64,000 nucleotides of DNA from an uncultured Bacteroidota bacterium (GCA_903824665.1 CAIJXT010000019.1:245815-309814), one strand, 5' to 3'. Positions 8,574-19,215 are shown, counted from the first letter of the stretch. Notes: a model not told the origin generated them from the sequence alone. Numbers and translations: made by a program.

Positions 8574-9803
8574 TTACACACCCCACACTGCGGCAGCTGC
8601 AGGCAGCGCCTTTTCGTTGCCGGTTATCGTTGCCAGCCGTTGTATCACCCGCTCTACCAGCGCATCGGGGCAAGACGCACCGGAAGTGATCATTACAGTA
8701 AGCAACCCTGATGATGGCAGAAAGTCTGAAGTGACTTTTTCGATATGGGTATGTTGGTCGTAATGCCGAACCTCATGAGCCGAAACGAGGCAAAACTCAT
8801 CGCTAATATAGTAGGTTGGCAACTTCTGTTCGCATAACTCGGCAAGGTGCGAGGTATTCGAACTATTGTACCCGCCTATCACCAGTGCAAGATCGGCCTG
8901 CTGTTCCAGCATGCCCTGCACAGCACCCTGATTATCATTGGTGGCATAGCAAAGCGTGTCGCGTGTTTCTGCAAAACGCTCTGTGCCGTTTTCGGAAGAA
9001 AGACCATAATGCCCGAGTATCACCTGCTTCAGATAATCGGCTATTGCCTGTGTTTCGCTGGCGAGCATGGTCGTCTGATTTACCACCCCTATGCGTCCGA
9101 GGTCCTTCTGCACGTCAAAACCAACAGAATACTGGCCCTTGAAGTCGTCATAAAAACCAGCAGGTGGCAAATCGCCGGTGATGTACCTGCCCAGGTGTTG
9201 TGCCTGAGCCATATCCCTGACCACTACAGTAGGTGTGTGTGCCTTGCTGTGCGAAAATGTGGCACGGGTTTCTTCGTGGCCGGGCTTTCCATGCACTACA
9301 ACCGTATATCCGTCATTCCCAATTTTCTCGGCGCGGTTCCAAACCTTCTCCACAAACGGGCAGGTGGTCTCATAGCTGGTGGGGTTGATCCCTTTTTCGC
9401 GCAGGGTCTGCTCCAGTTCCAGCGTTGTGCCGAAGGCCGGTATGATAACAATGTCTTCAGCAGTAAGTTCGTCCCAGCCAATGAGCATGTTTCCCTTAGT
9501 GTCCATTATGAACCGCACACCCAGCGCTTCCAGGTCTGCATTCACACCTGGGTTGTGGATCATTTCGCTCAATAGAAAAATCCGTTTTCCGGGATTCTCT
9601 TCAACAGCCCTGAATGCGATCTCAATCGCATTCTCCACGCCATAACAAAAACCAAAATGCCGTGCCAGCACCACCCTGAGTGAGCCCAATTCCAGAAGCG
9701 TGGGCGTAAAATCGCGCTTCATCTTATCATCTGCCTTTCGCTTATTTTTTATCGCACTAACCAGTGGGCTGCGGTAGTGTACCGGTACATTAAATGACTT
9801 CAT
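8574..9803 (-). CDS. ispH: 4-hydroxy-3-methylbut-2-enyl diphosphate reductase
   Basis: Last step of the MEP isoprenoid pathway: reduction of HMBPP to IPP and DMAPP by a [4Fe-4S] enzyme. The three cluster cysteines are Cys53 (HFGFCYGVENA), Cys148 (ETTCPFVEKVW) and Cys285 (DTLCYATNDNQ). The substrate-binding histidines sit in SEMIHNPGVNADL and KPGHEETRATFSH, and the C-terminal SGASCPDALV is the family's phosphate-binding loop. At 409 aa it is longer than the roughly 315-residue E. coli enzyme because of an N-terminal extension of about 40 residues (MKSFNVPVHYRSPLVSAI) and an insertion after residue 195; this long form is familiar from Bacteroidota. A -33/-7 promoter ends only seven bases before the ATG, suggesting a leaderless transcript. 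Confidence 0.96.
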   Translation of the reverse strand: MKSFNVPVHYRSPLVSAIKNKRKADDKMKRDFTPTLLELGSLRVVLARHFGFCYGVENAIEIAFRAVEENPGKRIFLLSEMIHNPGVNADLEALGVRFIMDTKGNMLIGWDELTAEDIVIIPAFGTTLELEQTLREKGINPTSYETTCPFVEKVWNRAEKIGNDGYTVVVHGKPGHEETRATFSHSKAHTPTVVVRDMAQAQHLGRYITGDLPPAGFYDDFKGQYSVGFDVQKDLGRIGVVNQTTMLASETQAIADYLKQVILGHYGLSSENGTERFAETRDTLCYATNDNQGAVQGMLEQQADLALVIGGYNSSNTSHLAELCEQKLPTYYISDEFCLVSAHEVRHYDQHTHIEKVTSDFLPSSGLLTVMITSGASCPDALVERVIQRLATITGNEKALPAAAAVWGV

Positions 9804-9810
9804 GCTGCTG

Positions 9811-9843
9811 CAAAATTACAGATTAACGACCACAACGGGCAAA
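9811..9843 (-). promoter_or_regulatory. Bacteroidota-type promoter of ispH
   Basis: On the minus strand TTTG (9843-9840) is followed after 21 nt by TAATTTTG (9818-9811), an exact TAnnTTTG box. Only seven bases separate the box from the ispH ATG at 9803, so transcription would begin at or beside the start codon. Confidence 0.65.
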
Positions 9844-9902
9844 TAACCCCTACTACCGGAAACCACAGAAAGGTAACTGACCGGCTAACAGCAACCGGCA
9901 GC

Positions 9903-9939
9903 TGCGACCAGATAGATAGGCGCCAGCGCAATGGTCGCA
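9903..9939. repeat. 8-bp inverted repeat upstream of sigma-54 promoter
   Basis: TGCGACCA (9903-9910) and its exact reverse complement TGGTCGCA (9932-9939) flank a 21-nt spacer. The centre is about 57 bp before the predicted start of the sigma-54 promoter, so it may be a protein-binding site or hairpin. Confidence 0.4.
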
Positions 9940-9951
9940 ATCGGTATGGTG

Positions 9952-9967
9952 TGGCACAATATTTGCA
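9952..9967 (+). promoter_or_regulatory. sigma-54 (RpoN) promoter for the VWA lipoprotein
   Basis: TGGCAC (9952-9957) and TTGCA (9963-9967) match the -24/-12 consensus, with exactly ten bases between the invariant GG and GC. The predicted start is near 9978, leaving a leader of about 88 nt before the ATG at 10066. No competing TAnnTTTG box was seen in the gap. Confidence 0.7.
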
Positions 9968-10065
9968 GCCCTAAAAATGAGCCGGCACGGGTCCGAAGGA
10001 GAAGCCATGCAATAAATTGCTCATTTTATCGTTACCAAATTATAACCAGATAAAACACGCCCCCA

Positions 10066-11226
10066 ATGACCAGAAAGATACATTTTATCCTTTTCCTCTT
10101 ATTTGCTGTACTGGCAAGCTGCAGCAAGAACAAAAAGGCGACTGTCACACCTGCTACCTCGAGTTCTGACCCTACCACCACGCGTGGGAACACCGGAGGA
10201 CAAAGTCAGCCGGGGGTTATCACAGCCGGTGAGTGGAATGATCTGGACAACTGGACCTACTGGCAAAGCCTGGTGAACCGTACCAACTACACAGCTATGC
10301 CAGCGCACTGGAGCATATATAACAACAACAGGTTTTCGGTTAAGGTGTTGGGTACGGATGGAAAACCCGCTGCCAACGTCATTGTAGATTTGAAAAGGGA
10401 TGGCACAAGCCTATTCAGAACACGCACAGATAATTTGGGCCGGGCAGAGCTGTGGGCCGATCTCTTTCAACAAAACAGCACACCAGACATCTCCAAACTT
10501 AGCATTGATGTCGATAATGCGTCTGCTACAATCACCAATGTAAAACCCTTCAGCAGTGGGATAAATGAAATCACCATCGCGCCAACCACTACTTTAAACA
10601 AAATTGAGATTGCGATGGTGGTAGATGCCACTGGTTCTATGGGCGACGAACTAGAATACCTGAAGACAGAATTGATGGATGTGCTGACGAGGGTCACCAA
10701 CGCAAACCCGGGAGCCACACTAAATACAGGATCAGTTTTTTACAAAGATCAAACCGATGAATATGTAACGAGAGTGTCTGATTTCACAACTGATATCTCA
10801 GCAACAGTCAATTTCATCAAGAAACAGAGTGCCGGTGGTGGTGGCGACTTCCCCGAGGCGGTGCATAGTGCACTCGACAAAGCGCTAAACGAACTGCAAT
10901 GGTCGTCTGATGCACGCACGCGCATCCTCTTTCTGGTGCTGGATGCCCCACCACACCATAGCGCAGTTGTGACTTCTGCTTTGCAAAGCGCCATCACCAA
11001 GGCTGCGCAAATGGGCGTAAAAATAATACCGGTTACCGCCAGTGGAATAGACAAGGAAACGGAATTCCTGATGCGCTTTATGTCTATAAGTACGAACGGC
11101 ACCTATGTTTTCGTTACCGACGACAGTGGCGTAGGTAACGACCACCTGGAGCCTACCGTGGGTCAATACAATGTGGAATTGCTTAATAACCTGATGGTAC
11201 GCCTCATCAACAAATATGCTCAGTAA
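10066..11226 (+). CDS. von Willebrand factor A domain lipoprotein
   Basis: A 386-residue lipoprotein with signal peptide and lipobox VLASC (Cys19). A Ser/Thr-rich linker (about 25-50) is followed by an aromatic segment, a small beta-rich carboxypeptidase-regulatory-like region (about 88-165, FSVKVLGTDGKPAANVIVD), and a C-terminal VWA domain from about 180. The metal-ion-dependent adhesion site reads VVDATGSMGDE (Asp187, Thr189, Ser191), a DxTxS form of the usual DxSxS. Later parts of the site are in GGGGDFPEAVHSALDKAL and FLVLDAPPHH. VWA domains bind protein partners through the metal; here the protein should face the periplasm or cell exterior. It is monocistronic and preceded by a strong sigma-54-type promoter, so expression should depend on RpoN and an enhancer-binding activator not seen in this window. 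Confidence 0.88.
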   Translation: MTRKIHFILFLLFAVLASCSKNKKATVTPATSSSDPTTTRGNTGGQSQPGVITAGEWNDLDNWTYWQSLVNRTNYTAMPAHWSIYNNNRFSVKVLGTDGKPAANVIVDLKRDGTSLFRTRTDNLGRAELWADLFQQNSTPDISKLSIDVDNASATITNVKPFSSGINEITIAPTTTLNKIEIAMVVDATGSMGDELEYLKTELMDVLTRVTNANPGATLNTGSVFYKDQTDEYVTRVSDFTTDISATVNFIKKQSAGGGGDFPEAVHSALDKALNELQWSSDARTRILFLVLDAPPHHSAVVTSALQSAITKAAQMGVKIIPVTASGIDKETEFLMRFMSISTNGTYVFVTDDSGVGNDHLEPTVGQYNVELLNNLMVRLINKYAQ

Positions 11227-11533
11227 ACCGGCCAGGCTCTGAACTACAAACCGGACTTTGCTGGCAGGCACGCGTTGCAAACCCCACACAATTATGACAA
11301 GTACTTAATAATCAGCACGTTGCGTGATAACTACCACTGCAACATCTGCCGCTTAGCCAGATTAGAAAACATGTTTTCTAAACGTAGCAGCATGCCATTC
11401 CCCAGCCGCAGGGCAAAATATAGCGATAAGGTAAATACCGAATGCAACATTGATTGATAACTTTGTGAATTATCAGCTTAAAGGGATTACTTTTACACCC
11501 TTTAAAAACCGATAATACGCCCGGTTTCTTTAA
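11227..11533. other. intergenic stretch with a -7 box for the glycosyltransferase operon
   Basis: No convincing gene. A short open frame at 11275-11457 has no recognisable features. TAACTTTG at 11458-11465 is an exact -7 box for the downstream gene, giving a leader of about 60 nt; no matching -33 box was found at the usual distance. Confidence 0.5.
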
Positions 11534-12472
11534 ATGATGAGTTTGATGGCAAAAAAAATATCGATCGTTGTTCCTATTTACAACTCTGCAGAGTTTATGC
11601 AGGCCTTGCTCGATGCTATTGATGCACAGCGCAAAGCTTCTGAATGGGATCTAGAGCTGATACTGGTAGACGATGGTAGCCGTGACAACAGCTATGCAAA
11701 AATTGAAGAGCTGTCGAAAGTATACGGATATATTAAGGGCGTTAAGCTGTCTAAGAACTTTGGGCACCAGATAGCAGTAAAAACAGGGCTTTCGTGCTGC
11801 ACCGGCGACTATATTGCCATCATTGACGACGATCTTCAGGATCCGCCATCTTTGCTGCCGGGCTTTTTCAGCTATCTTGATCAAGGGTATGATGTGGCTT
11901 ATGGGGTACGGAAAAAGAGAAAGGAATCCTTCATCAAAAGGTTGAGCTACGATACCTTCTACCGTATATTGAAAAGCATCAGCGATACGCACATTCCGCT
12001 TGATAGTGGCGATTTCTGTGTAATGACCAAGCGTGTGGTTGATAATATGCTGAAGTTCAACGAAAAAAATCCGTTCCTGAGAGGTATAAGGGCGTGGGTA
12101 GGCTTCAAGCAGATAGGGGTAGTATATGAGCGGCAGGCAAGGATACAGGGAGAGTCGGGGTACACGCTGAAAAAGCTGTTAAAGATAGCCATGGACGGCA
12201 TCTTCTCTTTTTCTACGATGCCTATTCGCATCATCACTATACTTGGATACTTTGGCCTTAGCATAGCGGTTTTCTATTCTATTTATATTTTCATAGACAA
12301 GTTGCTGCACGGCGTACCCGTGAAAGGTTTCGCCACATTGGCGATACTGATTTCACTTTTCAGTTCGTTAATTCTGATCTGCCTGGGTATCATAGGAGAG
12401 TATGTAGTACGTATATATGACGAAGTAAGAGACAGGCCCTATGTTATTATTGAAAAAACGATAAACGTATGA
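11534..12472 (+). CDS. family 2 glycosyltransferase, GtrB/ArnC-like
   Basis: Membrane-bound transferase that probably moves a sugar from a nucleotide donor to a polyprenyl phosphate (DPM1/GtrB/ArnC group). The GT-A fold shows ISIVVPIYNS at the N-terminus, LILVDDGSRDNS, and the metal-binding IAIIDDDLQDPP. RIQGESGYTLKKLLKIA is the typical segment before the membrane part, and two transmembrane helices follow (about residues 228-260 and 270-295). The length, 312 aa, fits the family. In-frame ATGs at 11537 and 11546 are alternative starts. Its stop overlaps the start of the epimerase gene by four bases (ATGA), so the two are translationally coupled and probably work on the same sugar. Confidence 0.9.
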   Translation: MMSLMAKKISIVVPIYNSAEFMQALLDAIDAQRKASEWDLELILVDDGSRDNSYAKIEELSKVYGYIKGVKLSKNFGHQIAVKTGLSCCTGDYIAIIDDDLQDPPSLLPGFFSYLDQGYDVAYGVRKKRKESFIKRLSYDTFYRILKSISDTHIPLDSGDFCVMTKRVVDNMLKFNEKNPFLRGIRAWVGFKQIGVVYERQARIQGESGYTLKKLLKIAMDGIFSFSTMPIRIITILGYFGLSIAVFYSIYIFIDKLLHGVPVKGFATLAILISLFSSLILICLGIIGEYVVRIYDEVRDRPYVIIEKTINV

Positions 12473-13392
12473 CATTAAAGAATGTTGCAGTAGTGGGATC
12501 AAATGGTTTCATAGGCACCCATTTAGCCCGCAAACTCCTGCAGGTACCGGGTATTCAGCTTTCACTATTCGGCAAAAATGAACACTGCGTTTTGGGTCCG
12601 GATCTGGACTATCACCAGATAGACATCAACAACAGGCAACAGGTTAGTACCCTTTTCGCAGGTAAGGATATCGTGTATTACCTTGCCTCAGGCTCCATAC
12701 CATTCTCTACCTGGGAGACTCCGGTACTGGAAGTGGAAAAGAACCTGATCCCTTTCCTGAATTTTATGGAAGTGATGGCTGAACTGAAGGTAAAAAAGGT
12801 GGTTTTTACTTCAAGCGCCGGCACGATATATGGCACCACCGACGAAAAAGCAAAAGAAGATTTTTTCAAGAATCCTTATTCGCCGCATGGCATTGTTAAA
12901 CTTACCATGGAGTATTTTCTGAATTACTTCAGAATAAAGAACAACATAGATTTTGATGTGTACCGTATAGCCAACTGCTATGGTCCGGGACAAAACACAA
13001 AAAAGGGGCTGGGGCTGATCAATACTTTTCTTGAAAAAATACTGTCGGAAAAGAAGATACACATATTCGGCGACGGCAAAGCGATCAGGAACTACATTTA
13101 TGCAGAGGATCTTGCCGACCTGATGGTCTACTCTCTTGCGGCAGGCACATCTGGCATATACAATGCATCGTCCGACGACCACCTGGATATCAATGAGATC
13201 ATTGGCATCATCAAAAACGTAGTTGCAGAAGACTTTGATGTTATCTATACCGAGAAACGTCAGAGTGATAACCCTGCAATCTATCTGGATAATACACGTA
13301 TCCGCTCAGAGCACCCTGATTTCAGGTTTACCGACATAGCAACGGGCATAGCTCAAACCTACAGGCACCTGAAGGAACAAACCAATTCCTGA
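12469..13392 (+). CDS. NAD-dependent epimerase/dehydratase family protein with altered active site
   Basis: Extended short-chain dehydrogenase (GalE/RmlB group) of 307 aa. The Rossmann motif is VVGSNGFIGTHLARKLL (Gly10, Gly13, Gly16) and the Ser/Thr triad region is VVFTSSAGTIYG. The usual YxxxK reads HGIVK: Lys144 is present but the catalytic Tyr position is His140 (codon CAT instead of TAT), with a Tyr three residues earlier (Tyr137). NCYGPGQ and a nucleotide-sugar binding region (IHIFGDGKAIRNYIYAED) are conserved, so the fold and ligand type appear intact. It is coupled to the GT2 gene by a 4-nt overlap and could supply or bind its sugar donor. The histidine may mean altered or lost oxidoreductase activity, or a base error. 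Confidence 0.88.
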   Translation: MTLKNVAVVGSNGFIGTHLARKLLQVPGIQLSLFGKNEHCVLGPDLDYHQIDINNRQQVSTLFAGKDIVYYLASGSIPFSTWETPVLEVEKNLIPFLNFMEVMAELKVKKVVFTSSAGTIYGTTDEKAKEDFFKNPYSPHGIVKLTMEYFLNYFRIKNNIDFDVYRIANCYGPGQNTKKGLGLINTFLEKILSEKKIHIFGDGKAIRNYIYAEDLADLMVYSLAAGTSGIYNASSDDHLDINEIIGIIKNVVAEDFDVIYTEKRQSDNPAIYLDNTRIRSEHPDFRFTDIATGIAQTYRHLKEQTNS

Positions 13393-13494
13393 TAAAACAG
13401 CCATCTTTTCAGAATTTAACGGCACCATAGCAGGTTCCGGGGCTTCGCATTGTCGCGGGTATCTATTACTTTTAGGTATACAAGCAAAGACAAG

Positions 13495-15396
13495 ATGAAT
13501 TATCAGGTAAAGTCGTACGAAGAATATAAGGAGGCCTATGCCATAAGTGTTGCAGACCCGGAACAGTTCTGGGGCAAAGTTGCTGACGAATTTTCATGGC
13601 ACCGCAAGTGGGACAAAGTACTGGAGTGGAACTTCACCACACCTGATGTGAAATGGTTTGTAAACGGCAAGCTGAATATCACCGAGAACTGCCTGGACAG
13701 ACACCTGCAAGCCCAGGGCAACAAACCAGCCATAATCTGGGAGCCCAATGGGACAGAAGAAGCGCATAGGGTGATCACCTATGCCGAGTTGCACAAGTAT
13801 GTGTGCCGGTTTGCTGCTGTGTTGCGCAAAAATGGTGTACAAAAAGGCGACCGGGTCTGCATCTATATGGGTATGATTCCGGAACTGGCAGTGGCCATGC
13901 TGGCATGCGCCCGGATAGGTGCTATTCATTCTGTAATATTCGGAGGATTCAGCGCGCAGAGCATATCAGACCGCCTGCATGATGCCGGCGCAGAGTTTGT
14001 AATTACCTGCGATGGCGCATTCAGAGGCGGAAAAGATATACCGCTCAAAAACACCATTGATGATGCTTTGATCAACAGCCCTGCCGTAAAAAAAGTGATC
14101 GTTTTTCTGAGAACACATACAGCGGTGAGCGTGATAAAGGGCAGAGACGTGTGGTGGCACGATGAAATGGCTGCCGTGGATGAGGAGACAACGATGCCAG
14201 CAGAAGAAATGGATGCCGAAGACCCGCTTTTCATACTCTATACATCAGGGTCTACCGGCAAGCCAAAAGGCGTAGTACATGCTACCGCCGGCTACATGAT
14301 ATATGCTACCTACACCTTTGTCAATGTCTTTCAGCTACAGGCCAGTGATGTGCATTTCTGCACTGCCGACATAGGCTGGATAACAGGGCATACCTACATT
14401 GTATACGGGGTATTGTGCGCAGGCGGCACCTCGCTGATGTATGAGGGCATACCCACCTTCCCCGACGCCGGCAGGCTCTGGGACATAGTGGACAAACACA
14501 AAGCCACGATACTCTATACAGCACCTACGGCCATACGCAGCCTTATGGCGCACGGCCTGGCCCCGCTATCAGGAAAAGACCTGAGCAGCCTGAGAGTATT
14601 GGGCACAGTAGGCGAACCGATAAATGAAGAAGCCTGGCACTGGTATGATGTGCATATAGGTAAGAGCAGGTGCCCTATAGTAGACACCTGGTGGCAGACC
14701 GAAACCGGCGGTGTACTGATGTCTAACATAGCAGGTGTCACACCGTCGAAACCGGGATATGCCACCCTGCCTATGCCGGGTATACAGCCTGTACTGGTAG
14801 ACGATCAGGGCAATACGATAAACGGAAACGACGTAAGCGGGAACCTTTGCATCAGCTTCCCATGGCCATCTATAATACGCACTACCTTTGGCGACCATGA
14901 GCGGTGCCGGGTCAACTACTTTGCTACCTACCCGGGTATGTACTTCACGGGTGACGGTTGCTACCGCGATGTGGATGGTATGTACCGCATAACCGGCAGA
15001 GTAGACGACGTACTGAATGTGAGTGGCCACCGTATAGGTACCGCAGAAGTAGAGAATGCGATAAATATGCACACCGGTGTACTGGAAAGTGCAGTGGTGG
15101 GCTATCCGCACGACCTGAAAGGCCAGGGAATTTATGCTTACGTGATAATGGAATCAATGCCCGACGATGCTACCCACACCAAGGCGGATATACTGCAAAC
15201 AGTAACCCGTGTGATAGGAGCTATAGCACGGCCAGACAAAATACAATTTGTACCGGGCCTGCCCAAAACACGCAGCGGAAAGATCATGCGTCGTATACTG
15301 CGCAAAATAGCAGAAGGCGAAACAGAAAATCTGGGTGACACCTCTACGCTGCTGGACCCCGGGGTGGTAGATGTAATAAAGAATGAGCGGGTGTAA
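13495..15396 (+). CDS. acs: acetyl-CoA synthetase (AMP-forming)
   Basis: Converts acetate, ATP and CoA to acetyl-CoA, AMP and PPi in the cytoplasm. The ATG at 13495 gives 633 aa (MNYQVKSYEEYKEAY), the normal family beginning; a TTG frame extends 15 codons upstream but adds nothing conserved. Visible signatures are the N-terminal WFVNGKLNITENCLDRHL, the adenylation loop YTSGSTGKPKG (from residue 249), DIGWITGHTY, DTWWQTETGG, the hinge region RVDDVLNVSGHRIGTAEVE, and the C-terminal KTRSGKIMRR in which Lys596 is the lysine whose acetylation silences the enzyme in other bacteria. It stands alone between the GT2/epimerase pair and groEL, ending at a strong bidirectional terminator. No acetate kinase or pta is nearby. 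Confidence 0.97.
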   Translation: MNYQVKSYEEYKEAYAISVADPEQFWGKVADEFSWHRKWDKVLEWNFTTPDVKWFVNGKLNITENCLDRHLQAQGNKPAIIWEPNGTEEAHRVITYAELHKYVCRFAAVLRKNGVQKGDRVCIYMGMIPELAVAMLACARIGAIHSVIFGGFSAQSISDRLHDAGAEFVITCDGAFRGGKDIPLKNTIDDALINSPAVKKVIVFLRTHTAVSVIKGRDVWWHDEMAAVDEETTMPAEEMDAEDPLFILYTSGSTGKPKGVVHATAGYMIYATYTFVNVFQLQASDVHFCTADIGWITGHTYIVYGVLCAGGTSLMYEGIPTFPDAGRLWDIVDKHKATILYTAPTAIRSLMAHGLAPLSGKDLSSLRVLGTVGEPINEEAWHWYDVHIGKSRCPIVDTWWQTETGGVLMSNIAGVTPSKPGYATLPMPGIQPVLVDDQGNTINGNDVSGNLCISFPWPSIIRTTFGDHERCRVNYFATYPGMYFTGDGCYRDVDGMYRITGRVDDVLNVSGHRIGTAEVENAINMHTGVLESAVVGYPHDLKGQGIYAYVIMESMPDDATHTKADILQTVTRVIGAIARPDKIQFVPGLPKTRSGKIMRRILRKIAEGETENLGDTSTLLDPGVVDVIKNERV

Positions 15397-15466
15397 TCTG
15401 TAACCGGGCCATCCGGAAGAGCTGCACAGTGCAGCACACAAATGCCGGATTGACCAAAACATACAA

Positions 15467-15500
15467 ATCGAAAAGCCCCGGATTTCCGGGGCTTTTCGAT
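15467..15500. terminator. bidirectional terminator between acs and groEL
   Basis: A perfect 15-bp stem (15467-15481 with 15486-15500) closes an ATTT loop. A-rich and T-rich arms on both sides allow it to end acs (+) and groEL (-) transcripts. Confidence 0.9.
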
Positions 15501-15526
15501 TGTTAACCTTTTTACTTTTGTAATGC

Positions 15527-17206
<1,680 letters not shown>

Positions 17207-17258
17207 CTACTTTAAATGTTTTTAATAGCTTGTTGCCTTATCCGAAAAACAACCTGAA

Positions 17259-17540
17259 TTAAATAACAGCGAGAATGTCGCTTTCGCGCATAATCAGGTA
17301 GTCTTCGCCTTCAAATGATACTTCTGTACCGGCGTACTTGCCATAAAGAATGGCGTCGCCCGACTTAACGGTCATCGGCTCATCTTTTTTGCCGGGTCCT
17401 GCTGCAACTACAGTGCCGCGTTGTGGTTTTTCTTTAGCGGTATCGGGGATAATGATACCACCTGCTGTTTTCTCTTCTGCCGGAGCGGGCTTAACAATTA
17501 CCCTGTCGTGCAATGGGGTGATGTTTACATTTGTTGCCAT
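17259..17540 (-). CDS. groS: co-chaperonin GroES (Hsp10)
   Basis: Seven-subunit lid of the GroEL ring, 93 aa. [31 protein letters not shown] covers, in pieces, the conserved roof and the mobile loop ([11 protein letters not shown]) that docks onto GroEL, and [14 protein letters not shown] plus the C-terminal [13 protein letters not shown] are typical. It is first in the groES-groEL operon. No CIRCE (HrcA) inverted repeat is present upstream; instead two exact 14-bp repeats lie 79-134 bp before the start, which may carry heat-shock control. Confidence 0.99.
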   Translation of the reverse strand: MATNVNITPLHDRVIVKPAPAEEKTAGGIIIPDTAKEKPQRGTVVAAGPGKKDEPMTVKSGDAILYGKYAGTEVSFEGEDYLIMRESDILAVI

Positions 17541-17618
17541 AATCTGTAGATTTTTGTGTTAAAATGTTTGGTTTGTTAATCCACAATCACATTTTATGCC
17601 ACAGCTTAGCTTGGTATT

Positions 17619-17674
17619 TTTTGGCAGAAATATGCCCGCAAAACAGGCAATTTGTGTAAATTTTGGCAGAAATA
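17619..17674 (-). promoter_or_regulatory. paired 14-bp direct repeat upstream of groES (candidate heat-shock operator)
   Basis: TTTTGGCAGAAATA occurs at 17619-17632 and again at 17661-17674 on the + strand, exactly 42 bp apart (about four helical turns). The core TTTTGGCA recurs beside the clpB promoter at 48821-48828. Regulatory role is inference. Confidence 0.45.
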
Positions 17675-17792
17675 GTCTATTTTCTTTATTTATCAGATTT
17701 CATTTTGACAGTCGGCCCAAAAATAAACAGCTATGGCTCGCCAGCGGCACCCAGTCCGCAAACCATACACATTATTCTCATGTGTTTGTGGT

Positions 17793-19208
17793 TTACCCGT
17801 TGGCATGCTGCCGCAACCATCGGTCGCGGATGTAAAATGCCATAACGCCGGATGTGATAATACCGGCAGCAAAAACCTTATACCGGGTCTCATTGCTAAG
17901 GAAAATGAATAGCCAGATCGCAATACTGAGTATTGCCGGAACAGGAAACAGGGGCATTCTGAACGGGCGTTCGGCCTGTGGTTCGCGATAATGCCAGGCA
18001 ATAAGGCCAAGTGCCTGCGACACAAACTGCACCAGCATCCGCATCATGAGTATGGCCGTAATTACCTCGCCCAGCCTAAAAAGCAAACTAAATACAAACC
18101 CGACACCGCCAATGACCAGCAACGATACATGCGGGAATTTGTGTTTGGGGTGCACCCTACTGAAAACACTAAAAAAATCACCGTTCAGCGCCGCCGCATA
18201 CGGAATACGCGAATAGCCCAGAATACCGGCAAAAAGTGCAGACGCTGCGATAACCAATATTAACACCGTAGCGATCTGCCCCACGAGGTGACTGCTGTAA
18301 ATGTGCTCGAAATACTCACTGACCACAAAATCAGAGCCAGCGATCTGCTGCCAGGGCAGTACACCCAGCACTACAGTCTGCATAGCCAGATAAAGTACCG
18401 CGATCCCGGTTATGGAGATGATAATACTGCGGGGAATGTTTTTGCCAGGGTCTCTGATCTCTCCGCCAAGGTGGCACACATTGTAATACCCGAGGTAGGA
18501 ATAAACCGCATTGAGCGACGACTTACCCAGGGCTACAAACAGCAATGCACTACTGTCGAAACTGTCGAGCCGGAGATCGAAGGCGCGGGACGCATCGAAA
18601 CTATTGATGCCGGACACGATAAGCCAAAGTATGGTGCCACCGGTGATGACCCACAACACAACGGATATCCTGCCTATACTGCGAATGTTACGATACAACA
18701 ACGTGATCAGCAGCAAAACAAGCGCCCCGCTCACCATTTTGCGCTGCATATCAGTAAGGGGCACCAGGAACGAACAATATTTGGCGAAACCAATGGCGCC
18801 GCTTGCTATCACTAATGGTGCTTGTATTGTGGTTTGCCAGATAAACAGAAATGGCATTAGTTTACCAAGCTTTCTGCCGCCGAATATTTTCTGCAGAAAC
18901 ACATAGCTCCCGCCTGCCTGTGGCCATTTGGCACCGAGCTCAGCCCAAACCATTCCGTCGGAGTATGCAAGGAGCGCACCCAGCAACCATGCCAGGACGC
19001 TAGCAGGCCCATGCATGAGTGTAACAATGATAGGCAATGTTACAAACGGCCCTATACCCACCATGTCTATCATGTTGATAGCAGTTGCCTGCCATAACGA
19101 TAAACCTCTGTCTAACTTTTGTTCCTTATCTGAAAGCAAGTGTTGAATTGTGCTGCAATGTATAAAAATTACGAGGCAAAATGATGTGACCCAAAATCGT
19201 AGCTGCAA
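17793..19208 (-). CDS. APC-superfamily amino-acid permease
   Basis: Inner-membrane transporter of the amino acid-polyamine-organocation superfamily, 471 aa with about 12 hydrophobic helices. TM1 shows the broken-helix substrate motif MIDMVGIGPFVTLP, and WAELGAKWPQAGGSYVFL between TM2 and TM3 is the family's conserved loop; HLGGEIRDPGKNIPRSI follows TM6. The substrate is probably an amino acid or amine but cannot be named. The first about 20 residues (MQLRFWVTSFCLVIFIHC) are unusual for the family; a TTG at 19139 (residue 24) just before SDKEQKLDRGLSLWQA may be the real start. The upstream start lies 7 nt after the stop of the metallo-hydrolase gene, so the pair probably forms an operon. Confidence 0.9.
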   Translation of the reverse strand: MQLRFWVTSFCLVIFIHCSTIQHLLSDKEQKLDRGLSLWQATAINMIDMVGIGPFVTLPIIVTLMHGPASVLAWLLGALLAYSDGMVWAELGAKWPQAGGSYVFLQKIFGGRKLGKLMPFLFIWQTTIQAPLVIASGAIGFAKYCSFLVPLTDMQRKMVSGALVLLLITLLYRNIRSIGRISVVLWVITGGTILWLIVSGINSFDASRAFDLRLDSFDSSALLFVALGKSSLNAVYSYLGYYNVCHLGGEIRDPGKNIPRSIIISITGIAVLYLAMQTVVLGVLPWQQIAGSDFVVSEYFEHIYSSHLVGQIATVLILVIAASALFAGILGYSRIPYAAALNGDFFSVFSRVHPKHKFPHVSLLVIGGVGFVFSLLFRLGEVITAILMMRMLVQFVSQALGLIAWHYREPQAERPFRMPLFPVPAILSIAIWLFIFLSNETRYKVFAAGIITSGVMAFYIRDRWLRQHANG

Positions 19209-19215
19209 CCACTGA

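Noticed and set aside
11275..11457. 60-codon open frame after the VWA gene
   Set aside because: No family signs, odd composition, and no start signals; likely chance.
17541..17700. CIRCE (HrcA) operator before groES
   Set aside because: Looked for TTAGCACTC-N9-GAGTGCTAA and found none.
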